Shown here piece by piece: positions 15,402 to 25,700 of a DNA stretch of 39,406 bases. Every line of letters begins with the position of its first letter. The stretch's first letter is position 1. Source of the DNA: a virus; the IMG/VR virus record IMGVR_UViG_3300031269_000034, positions 1 through 39,406 of that record. One strand, 5' to 3'. Position numbers and translations under genes: made by a program. The notes under the pieces were generated by a model. The model saw nothing but the letters and a program-made list of their open reading frames with translations, was not told the origin of the DNA and did not search any database.

Positions 15402-15914
15402 GTGTTTTTCATTGGGATAGACCCGGGTCATAAGGGAGCCATCGCGCTCCTGGATCCAGCAACGAATCATCTTCAGATCTGCGACATGCCCCTTCTGCCC
15501 AAGCCTAAGGGCACGAAGGGAGTGGAAACGGACTATGCGACACTTGGGGATGCCTTGTGCTTTCCTCCTGGTTTTCAAGTCCAAGCCATCCTGGAGCATG
15601 TCTGGTCGATGCCAAGAGAGGGTGTTTCATCTGCCCATGCCTTCGGGCGCAACGTGGGAGCCATTCGCATGGCTCTCGCGCTTAACAAGATCCCTTATCA
15701 CCTGGTCACAGCCGTCAAGTGGAAGAAGCACTTTGGCCTGTCCAGCGACAAGGACAGAAGCCGTGGTCTCGCCTCTCAGCGCTTCCCGGCCAACGCTTCC
15801 AACTTCACCCGCATTAAGGATGACGGGCGAGCTGAAGCTTCCTTGCTCGCTCTCTACGGAGCAGAGCTCCACTCTTCATCTACTCACGCAACCGCAAGAA
15901 AGATCTCTTCATGA
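15402..15914 (+). CDS. RuvC-like Holliday junction resolvase
   Basis: A 170-residue protein with the RNase H-fold pattern of RuvC: FFIGIDPGHKGAIAL with Asp7, then AILEHV with Glu65, and at the C-terminus KDDGRAEASLLALYG with Asp140/Asp141 and Glu145. RuvC is about 173 residues, so the protein is full length. It probably cuts four-way junctions made by recombination or replication before packaging. The start is GTG at 15402 with GAGGAAAG directly upstream. Its stop overlaps the next start (ATGA). Confidence 0.88.
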   Translation: MFFIGIDPGHKGAIALLDPATNHLQICDMPLLPKPKGTKGVETDYATLGDALCFPPGFQVQAILEHVWSMPREGVSSAHAFGRNVGAIRMALALNKIPYHLVTAVKWKKHFGLSSDKDRSRGLASQRFPANASNFTRIKDDGRAEASLLALYGAELHSSSTHATARKISS

Positions 15915-16450
15915 ATATCAAACAGAAAAACCTGATCACGGCCGAATTCTCTTGGGAGGACATGGAAGCTCTGCTTCTTGCCGAGATCGTGACCCAGACC
16001 GGACACAAGCTCACCGCGGCCGACGTCGCGTTCACTCGGGACGAAAACGGCATCTCGACCGAGATTGATTTGGAATCTCCTGCCAAGGGCTCCAAGACCA
16101 AGCGGAAATACAGCCGCAAGCCCAAGGCCCAGACCACCAAAGCAGAGGCTCCTGTAACCTCGGATACAGCTTCGGAGCCTGAGCCGGAGCCGGAGCTTGA
16201 GCCCGAATCTTCAACCACCACTGAAGAATCCGCTCCTGAGCCCGAGCTCGAGAAAACCACCACCGAGGAAAGTTCCCCGGATGTGGAAATCGAAACCGAG
16301 GCCACTGACACTGACACTCAAGAAGAGACCAAAAAAGCCGCGCCGGCCAAGCCTAAGTTTGCGTTTCCCAAGCCCACTTCTAACACTCCTACTGAGGCTC
16401 CCGCCAAGCCCGTGACCAAAGCAGGTGCAATCTTCAACTTTGGCTCGTGA
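15911..16450 (+). CDS. Hypothetical protein with long acidic tail
   Basis: A 179-residue protein coupled to the resolvase gene by an ATGA overlap. Residues 1-60 look globular (ITAEFSWEDMEALLLAEIV, then KLTAADVAFTRDENG). A basic patch KGSKTKRKYSRKPK follows. Residues about 80-145 are low complexity, rich in Glu, Pro, Thr and Ser. The C-terminus has KPKFAFPKP and ends AGAIFNFGS, possibly a short docking peptide. Such layouts suit a disordered hub that contacts replication proteins, but function is unknown. Position suggests a counterpart of N4 gp46. Confidence 0.65.
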   Translation: MNIKQKNLITAEFSWEDMEALLLAEIVTQTGHKLTAADVAFTRDENGISTEIDLESPAKGSKTKRKYSRKPKAQTTKAEAPVTSDTASEPEPEPELEPESSTTTEESAPEPELEKTTTEESSPDVEIETEATDTDTQEETKKAAPAKPKFAFPKPTSNTPTEAPAKPVTKAGAIFNFGS

Positions 16451-16632
16451 TCCTTAAGCTCAAGCAGACGGCCATGGTCATCTTCATCTTGATGCTCATG
16501 ATCGCTGCCTCAATAGCCCTTCCCTTGATAGTCCTTATCCTGACATGGGTTGGTGTCATGATCTGCCTGTTTGCTGTTGCAAGGTTTCTCTACCTTGTCG
16601 CTGTATTCGACGATGATCAAGACAAACACTAA
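16447..16632 (+). CDS. Small membrane protein
   Basis: A 61-residue protein with two closely spaced hydrophobic segments (about residues 9-31 and 33-52: MVIFILMLMIAASIALPLIV, then GVMICLFAVARFLYLVAVF) and a charged tail DDDQDKH. A GTG at 16447 overlaps the previous stop and leaves a basic N-terminus before the first helix. The ATG at 16474 is an alternative (52 residues); neither has a strong ribosome-binding site. It is the last gene before the terminator of the replication strand. It could be a holin-like or other inner-membrane protein, but no family is recognised and location near replication genes does not support lysis specifically. Confidence 0.6.
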   Translation: MILKLKQTAMVIFILMLMIAASIALPLIVLILTWVGVMICLFAVARFLYLVAVFDDDQDKH

Positions 16633-16650
16633 GCTTTTCAACAAGCTTTT

Positions 16651-16688
16651 GAACGGCGGATTTTATTCAAGTCCGCCGTTCATTTTTT
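16651..16688 (+). terminator. Strong intrinsic terminator at the convergence point
   Basis: A perfect 10-bp stem (GAACGGCGGA at 16651-16660 with TCCGCCGTTC at 16672-16681), an 11-base loop and a run of six T (16683-16688). It ends plus-strand transcription just before the convergent vRNAP gene. The flank that would serve the minus strand has no matching U-tract, so it favours one direction. Confidence 0.92.
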
Positions 16689-16716
16689 GTAACGAGTTCA
16701 ATGTTTTCTATTTGCT

Positions 16717-19700
16717 TTAGTTCGTGGCGTTGATCCATGGGTTCAGACCCGGACCCGAGAAAAGCATATTCAAGCCTAGGGAGTAGCCTGCCCGACCATC
16801 TGCTATCACCGACGCAGCGTTGTCCGTCATAGGAGAGCCCACGTTTATACCGGGTATGTTGGGCCCCCAAGGCATGCCCAAGCTAAGCAACATGGCTCGC
16901 ACAGGGTTGTCTCGCATCATTCTGTGAGCAACTTTAATCGAGCGCAGCTTGTAGGCCCAGAACCATGCCAGACCCATACTCTCCGCATAGTTGCGGACCC
17001 GACCTGGCAGTAGGTTGTAGTTCACAAACTCCTCAGTGATCTCTTCCATAGCTTCGTTTGAGGACTTGTTTTTCTGCTGAGTCAGATGATCGTAGAGCAC
17101 CGCCTTGGCCAGGAAGTCTCCATACTGCACTGCCCGGCTCATTCCCTGAAACAGGGCTGTGTCCCGTGTCACCATCGCGTAGCGTCCCACGGTGCCCAGC
17201 TTGGCCGGTATCCGGTCAGCCAGGTTCGTTAGATACTCTGCAAGATTTCCCTGACTGATCGCTGCATCCGCATCCGTCAGGCCCTCAGAAATCGTAGAAA
17301 ACTCTCCTGCTTCTACTAGATCCCAGATCGACATCCGGCGATCGGCCTCGTCAAGGCTACGCTCTTCGGCTTCCAGCTGTCTCAATTGGCTCAAGTCGTT
17401 CTTGGCCCGAGCATAAGATTTCTTTGCATCCAACTCTGCCCTGCGAGATTGGTGCTTAAGGAACTGATCAATTTCGACCAGCTTGTCTCGAAAGCCTTTC
17501 ACGACCATGCGCATAGGCACACCTCGCACCGCCAGCTGAATAACATTACTCACCAAGTTTGCGGCCGGTACGATCACAGAGCGGATGACGATCGTCGATT
17601 TGACCACACTCACGCCCGCTTGCCAGAAGCGCTCTGTTCTCACCAGCTCTCTGTAGAAACCAGTTCCGAACACTAGCTCGGCTGCGTCCTTGACGCTTTT
17701 TACTGTCTTCTCATCCAGATTAGAGGTGCCGTCCCAGATCGCTCCTACCGACATCATCCGATATCCCAGCGTGTTGTCGATCAAATCCCGGCGCACCATA
17801 AAACCATCTTCTCCGAACCTGCTCCGGATGTACTGCTTGGTCTCACGAGGGATCATCTTCCAGCTGCTCTCCCAAGCCTTGTCTTCTTGGCGAGCATCCG
17901 AGTCCGACAGATCGACATATCCATCTTTTCTGTTTTTCGACTTCGCTTCCTTCCAGAGCTCATAAGACCGATCAATCAGCTTGCGATTGAACCCTTCTGC
18001 CATTGCCTCTTCCGACTGCCGACCTTTCCAAGCACCGATCATGTCAGCAAGGTTCCGGTTCTGATCCAGGTACTTCGTGACCTCTGGATCCATAGATCGC
18101 TCGTATCCCACAATCAGGCCTGATCCATCGAAGACCGGCAGCAAAGACTGACCTTGATTACCTCGGCCCCTGGAGATGTCGTTCTGGATCCTCAGGAACG
18201 CCTCGTCAGAGATCCTGCCACCAGTTCGGACCACACCTGCATCGAGCGTCTGACCGGTCCTGACGTCGACCCCAAACGCCGTCTTCTGGACAGTCTGCAT
18301 GATTCCCTGGACGTAGGTGCCCGGTGATCCCACTGACGAGTGGTAATAGGCTCTCTGGCCTTTCTCTAGGCCTTTACCGCTGCCTCCGTCATACTCGGCC
18401 ACTTGGACGAAGCCTCTACGCAGCATGGTCGCGTGAGAGCGCTTGTCAGCCACCTCGATCCGGGCGCCCTCTGGGCTCTCGGCCGGGATGTATCCTTTCC
18501 AGCCGTTCAACTTTGCTTCACCCGTGCTGGCTTTGCGCATCTCGTCACTGCGAAGATCCGACAAATAGGCAATCGAATACTCGACCCCCGATCCTTCGGT
18601 CTCGTAGAGCTCTTTCAGACGAGTACTCAGCTCGGGCTTTTCCCAGGCCTGAACCTCGATTGCGTAGAGCGAAACCAGTCTGTCTATCCTCTCGACGACT
18701 TTCCGCTCTTTATCACTCAGAGGGACGTTGGCGCTGGATTTCTCTTGGCCGGTATTCCTTGGAGAAGCCAATCTCCAGATCGCTTCGGCATTGCGCAGAA
18801 GTCTGTGATTGCCCTTGCGCACGTTACCCGTGGCCAGAAGCACAGCCAAATCTTTAGCCGCTGCATCCCATGCGGCAAACTCGCTCGGAGCCATTGCATC
18901 TTTCTGAAGCGCCTTCTTGTGGTTATTGATCGACTTTTTCCGCTTTCCGTCATTTCGGAGTATTTCCAGAATCTGGTCAACCCGCATCACAGATCTCAGG
19001 GCCGCCACATCTACCTGTGCCAGACCTTCAAACAAGTCTTGCCAGCCCTGCTTCTTGATGTCGGTCTTGAACTGACGTGCCAGCTCTTCGGGCAATCGCT
19101 CGCGGTATTCCTGACGCACCGACGACACGGCGTATTTCACGCGGTTCATCAGCTCCAGAACCGAACGCCGGCTATCCGTCATACCCAGCACTTCGTTCAT
19201 GATTGACCAAGCCGTCTTTGGCACCAATCCACCCATGAACCCGTTCCAGTTACCATCCTCAACTTTCCGGGCCTGGCTTTCGTTGCCATAAGAGACAGCA
19301 GCATCCGCCATGGCCCGGCCTTGGTCTTTACTCATAAGAGAGCCAACAAGTGTCATGGATCCAGAGATTAGGATACTCGTTTCTTTCTTAATGCGACCGG
19401 TCTCTTCTTGACGTCTGGCATCAGAGATTGTCTGACCCAAGCGAACCAACTTGTCTCCATACTCCGACAGAACACCTGTAGCTTTACCATCAACCCATTC
19501 CATGGCGTTCAGGGTTTTCTTCTCAATCTCTGAGCGCGTGTCTCTTTCGATCGAGGACAGAGCACCCGCAATCATATCCAAAGCCTCATCTGCCCGGTTC
19601 GCCCGACTGGTGATTCGATCCGACAACGCATCCATGCTCTTCCGGCCAAGGCTTTCCAAACGCCTGTCCAACGAAGAAGAGTCATATTGCGCAGATTTGG

Positions 19701-22700
19701 GCTTCTCCATCCCGGCCAGCACAGCACGGAATTGAGGGTCAATTTGGCTCAAAGCAACAAATGCCGGGATGATCATCGACCTCCCCAAGTTGTCGGCCAC
19801 AATACCTGTTCCAGGGTCCGCAGCTGCCGGCGCCTCTTTGCCCAGCAGAAGGTTGTATCGCTCCTGGGCCCGGGTCATGTCAGGGCTTCCGGCCTCGGCA
19901 TCAGGATCCTCCTGGAAGTCCCGTGCCGAGAGATTCTTGACCACATGATTGTAGAGACGCGTGGCTTGGGTCATCGACCTTGCATCCATCTCCATGGATC
20001 CCGCCATCGCAGCCACGATTGTCTGGAACGTTTTACGATCGCTATGCGACCAATCATAAACGTGCCCAAATCCAAACAGCGCTCTTTTAGCTTTTTCGTA
20101 AAGCTTATCAGACTGCTCATTTTCCGTGAGCTCTGTATTCGCCCACTGTCTTGCTCTCAAATGACGGCCAATCCTTTGTTCAAATCGTTCCCGGATTGCC
20201 TCAACACGGCGACCGTCTTCCTGTGGATAGTTCGACCTGTCAGCCTGATCCAGAACAGCTGTGGCGCTACTTTCGAAAGCTGATCCAGACTGCTCCAGCT
20301 GCACTATTGCCGCGGTGTTCCACTGGATGTTTCCAAACAGATCCAGCGAAGCTTTTGCAGGCAGCCCCAGCAGACGACGAAGTCCTTTCAGAGCGCTGTC
20401 CACAAGGGTCGCCAGCTTTGACCGCGTGCGCGTCTTCTTCAATACCTGGATCAGGTTCTGGTTGGTCAGGGTCCAGGCGATGAACTCCTGGATCCCCCGG
20501 GCCCAACCTGCGCCTTTCGTGCCAGACGCATCTTTTGACAACGCCTGACGGATTTCATCCTGAAGACCTCGAGCAGCTTCTGCCACTGGCCGGGCTTCTC
20601 CTTCGAACTGGAGATCCAGGAACTGAGACATCAGAGCATCCAGGTTCTCGACGGCGTTTTTTTGGACGTCCTGAAGCTGGTCCGCATTCGAGGCATATGC
20701 GTAGATGGTGGCTGCCGTTGCCGCGTGCAGCATCTCATGCAACAGCGTCTCGCGGGTGAGATTGGAGATGTAGAGGATCCCGTTCTCAAGATCAGTCTGA
20801 CCCATCTGAATAGGTCTTCCCGGGCTACCGTCCGGCTTCGGATAATGACGATCCCTCCAGCTTTCCAGCTCTTCCTGCGTTCCCATAACGACGTTCCACT
20901 TTCCGAACGCTGCACTCAAACGGTTCGAAAGTGCATTGGCCAGATTTCTTTGCTCTGGAGACGTGTTCGATGGATCTCGGCTGTCGATATCAAGAAGAGC
21001 CATCAAAACAACAGAGTTGATTTTGCGCACACCTGTTGTGCCATCATCAGTCTCACCTTCCTGAAGGGGCTCAGCTGGTCTTGCGTAAGCCCGAATCTCC
21101 CTCGCAAACTCCTCGTTGCTGCCTGTTTCAGGGGTTTCCTGCACCGCGTCGCCAAGCTCTTCCCGAACCCGGCCAAGATCCTTCTCGATCTTCGTCTGGG
21201 CTTTCTCAAAGCGCCAGTTCATCTCTGCCACCAGTGCTTCGTCGTCCCCTTGCGGCACGGCGATCAGGTCTGCTTCCGTCCCGTAGTTCGCCGGGCTCTC
21301 TGCCGAGGCCATCTGATCCATAGAGAAGCCCATGCTCGCCAGCACATCTCTTCGGGCCTGTGCTCCTCTAGAAGACAGCTCCAGCTCTGCAGACAGATCC
21401 GTGACGCCTTCAAGTACACGCGTGCGAAGCTCTTCGTCTGTTTCATTATCTACACGGCCTTCACCCTGTGCCTCCGCGATCTTTTCAATCGTTTCGACAC
21501 TAAGGCCTTCAAGAACGTCGCCGTCCTTGTTTTGACGGATCCAGTCCGCGAAGCTGTCTGCCGCATCCCGCAAAGGGTTTTGGAAGATCGTTTCGATAAC
21601 GGCTTCGTTCATCGCCTCGGAGACAGTGTCGATCTCGTCAGCCGCAATTTCTTGGCCGTCATAGACCTGAAGTCCCCTCAGCGAGACTTTCTGGCCGGCA
21701 TAGTAATTGACCATCATCATCGCGTCTCCGCGCGAAATCGTCAGCATCGGCATCGCCGACACACCGGCCAGACTCGGGGTTCGCTCTGTACCTTTGCCTC
21801 CGAAAGTCGAATTCAGCGACCGGGAATAGATCTTGTTTCCGCGGCTGTTTTCGAGATCCGACAGGTTGATGTGATGCAGATCTTCAACCCCACCTTCGAC
21901 GGTTTCAATCACAGCTCCGAACTTCGCCATCTTTTTAAAGACGGCGTCGTAGTCTCGCTTCGACAGCGTGTCTCCTTCTTTGAGCTCTCCCACAGCCAGC
22001 TTCTCAGCAATCATGCGATCGACCTCAGACTTGAACCGAGCCTTGAACACCAATGACTGCGTCTGCGTGGCAACCTGCACCCGCTCCATGACGCGCTGAA
22101 CGCCCAGCGTCGTTTCAGCGATTGCTTCGGTCATCGGACCCACAAGGCTGTGCAGGATGTTCTCCGTAATCATTGACATGTGACGACCGTCGAGCTCAAA
22201 CCTTTTTAAGCTCTCAACATCCCTTCTCAGGGTAGGTGCATTGGAGAAGCTTAATCTTTTGTCTGTAGCCGTCAGTTCTCGTCCCAGGCGCTGCTGGTAG
22301 GACTTCTCCATAGGGCTGTTCTTCACAACCTTAGTAACGTTGTAGGTTCCCTTTCTCCTGTTGAACGTGATCCTCTGCGTCGACAGGGCAACAATATCTT
22401 TCCAGAGACCATCGTAGTAATCCGGGAATATTGCCCGAATGTGGTCATTGGTCATAGGCACTTCTGCCTGTTCAAGCTCCTGCATAGTCTTTGCAAACTC
22501 GCTCAGTCTTTGACCCAAGACATCCGCCATAGCCGACGCAATCTTACCTGCAATCCCTGTCTCACCGGATCCATAGATCGTGATTGTCAACGGGTTCTTC
22601 AGGACCGATCGGCCGATGATGAGTTTGCCTCCTTCAATTTCTAGATCGCCTAAGGTCGTCAGCACTCTGTAAACTCGATCAAACTGCTCGATCGGCAATG

Positions 22701-25700
22701 CAGTGTCAGAGTTTTTACGTTCCGTTGTCAGCCTCATAATGGCGGCAACAGCATCTTTCTTTTCTTGGGTCAGGTTTGACGAGGTTTGGTAAAGATCTCC
22801 GTCTAAGTCACCCGTCTCCGGTCCCAGTTGTGAGTTCAGTGTTTTACCTAGAACGTTCGGAAAGAAGCCACCTTTGCGCAGCATTTTAAGCTGCTTCTTC
22901 GAGAACCTACTGTCGAGAAACATCATCATCGCCATGAACGGGCCGTTGGTTTTGCCATCAGCTTCAAGGCTCAGATCTGTACTGAAGTTTTTGAACTCTT
23001 TGCTGTCTCTTCCATAGTTTTCAAGAACATAGTCATATTTGCCCACTGACATTAGCGCGTGCAAAAGCTTGTCGCTCACTACTTCTCCGAGACTAGTTCC
23101 CATCTCAGTCTTGATGGCGTCGATTTCTTCAGGGCTCATGGTGTCAATTTTTCCAAACTCAAACACTTCTCCTGCCATGTGAGAAAACATCTCTATAGTG
23201 TTTGGGTATTTGGATCTGATTTTTTCAATCGTCTCTTTTACAGCCACGCGCCTGCGCTTTAGCTCAGGCTTAGTTACATCCGCAGACTGACCTACGGTCA
23301 GCCAAAAAGCCTGAGATCCTTTCACAGTGCTCAGATCCAAGGTGCCTCGTGTGGCTATCATCGCTTCGCGCATCGCCTTGTCGGCCTGGGGATTGTGGCC
23401 TCGCATCATGATCCGGCCATTACGCGCCTGGACGAAGTCAAAATAGGTCGGCACCTCGTTTGGGATTATTTCTGTAACAGCTGAAAAAAGAGCCACCATT
23501 TTGTCATGTTCCATAGTCCTGTCATAGGACATCTCAAGCGTACGGTTCTTACCTTCAATCGAAGCCAGGTGGCGCACGTTGGTGATGGCCTTGTCGATTT
23601 GTTTCCAGCCACGCAGCTCTAGCCAGGCGTCTCGGCCCAGGGCGTTCATAAGGCCCAACATTAGAGGGTTGCGATAGAATACGGTGTCCCTGTGCTTCTC
23701 GATCGCTCGGTCCGTTTTGGATCCAAGCACACCCAGCAGGTTCCCCTTCTGAGTGCGATACTTACGCGGCGGCTTAGATCCGATGCCAACAGGTTCTTCA
23801 GGCTCAATCAGCATTGCCCGGCCCAGGAACCGGCGTCCGGCACCCATGCTCTTTACAAGCTCACGCGTGCTCTCATGCCCTAGCTTGACGACAGAACGCT
23901 CGCTGGTCCCTGTCTCCGACGATTGATCAGGGATCAATCCGTTGATCTTCGTGATCAGACGACCATCCATCACGTCGAGAAGATCAGCCGCTAGGCTTTC
24001 GCTGATGCCTCGAACCATGTTGGACGGGATCTCAGTGTTGCGCTGTGCGCCCCAGAACTGCTCAATGTGGCGCGCAAGGTTCTCTTTGGCGGTGGTTCCG
24101 TTGAACCCCTGCATCGACAGCGCCATCACTGACGCGTCCACCAGCTCTGTCGGAATGCCCCAATCCTTACCAATTTTCTCGGCGTCGGTTTCAGTGATCG
24201 TCTCAGCTGTCAGCGCCCAGTCGACAGCTGCCAAAACACCGGCTTCCAAAAACCGGGGCAGGTAATCCTTGGTCACGGGATCCACCAGATGCAAAGCAAA
24301 TGCCGACTGGAACTTATGAAACGGCACACCCTTCCTGCTCTTCGCCGTCAGTGCTTCAATAGGTGTCAGTTTTCTATTTAGATTTTTTGGGTCGCTCCAG
24401 ATTTTAGTCGGCTTTTTGAGACGGCCTCTCATCTCCTGAAGAAGATCCTGCGTCAGCATCTGAAATCCATTTGCCAGATCATTCGCATGACCCTGATCCA
24501 AAAACATTCCGATCTTGGTGTCAGGGAACATTTCTTTCAGGGCGTCGTTCCGCTTGGTCCACTGCCGCAAGAGACCTATCACTGCACTTGCTGGTTTGGC
24601 TGCACGGATGGCGATAGAGCGAGACGGATCGAACGAGAAGGCACGACCTAGATATCCCTCGAAGCCCTTGCTGACATCGTTTCCAATCTGCGCCCGTGTC
24701 TCTTCCAAAGGGTCGACAGAAGAGATCACATCCGAGACATCTACGTTCTCCTCGACGGCCTCGGCTTGTTGGGCTTCAGGGGCCCCATCCACTCCAACCG
24801 TCCCAGAGCGATTTCCCGACACGCCTCTGTTTTCGGTGTCTGTGGGTCCAGCTTCTTGAGGATCTCGTACTTCGCCCTCTTCCAAACGGCTCTCGTTGAT
24901 TTCCACGGCAGACGCCGTTCCGATAAACGATTCAGCATCCTGTTCCGCGCTCGTCTCAACAGTTGCCGTTTCCGCTTCTGTTCCGATTTGGTCTTCATAG
25001 TCGATCAACGAGTCCTTGGTCTTGGCTACAGCGTCTTTACGAATACGCCGTTCAGGAGGGGTCGGCCGCTCCCCTGAATAGCTGGCCAGGCCCTCATCGA
25101 GCCCCAATTCCTTTGCTTCCTTTTCGCTCAATTCAGTATCTTGAATCCTTTCTTCGGTCGGGTTCGCTTCCTGGGATTCCCGCAGCTGCTGCTCTGCGCT
25201 TTGAGTAGTTTCCTCAACTCGGTCATTGGCATTTCGGGTAGAGGCCCGCTCCAGCACCGGCTTGATGTCCTCAAAGGTCATCGCCTGCATCTCAGGCAAG
25301 CTTGCAGCCAGCTTGCGATAGAGCCCCTGCATTGTCCGGGCGTCGATCTCGACTTCCCGCGCAAACAAACGTCCGTTCTCTGAGTTTGGGTTTACGAAAG
25401 CCTTGCCCGCATTCTTGTGACTTGCCGGTATCATCGAACGACCAGTCCAGGTTGCAAACGACACTTGGTTGTTGTCGCCACGACCCATGGCCGCGGATTC
25501 CCGGGCAGCTTCCACCTTGTTGGTAAAGTGCTGCACGAAATTCCCAAGCACGTCCATTCGCTGCTGCGCCAGCAGCGTGTCACCTTGATCCAAGGCCTGA
25601 AGGATGCCTGCAACGTGCTGGCTCGCTCCCATCTGGCCTTTCAGATCTGCATGCTCGTTCCGGCCTGTTTCCAGGATCTGATTCCGAATAATGTCTATGC

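Noticed and set aside
16447-16632. The small membrane protein as a holin
   Set aside because: Two hydrophobic segments fit a holin, but no endolysin or spanin gene is adjacent and the gene closes the replication operon. It is left as an unassigned membrane protein.
16651-16688. The convergence terminator as bidirectional
   Set aside because: The stem is symmetric, but on the minus strand it is followed by AAAAGC and not by a T-run, so efficient minus-strand termination is not supported.
20662-22056. A 464-codon open frame on the plus strand within the vRNAP gene
   Set aside because: The product is rich in Arg, Cys and His without domain pattern, as expected for an antisense shadow. The minus-strand frame has recognisable polymerase and metallopeptidase-like motifs.
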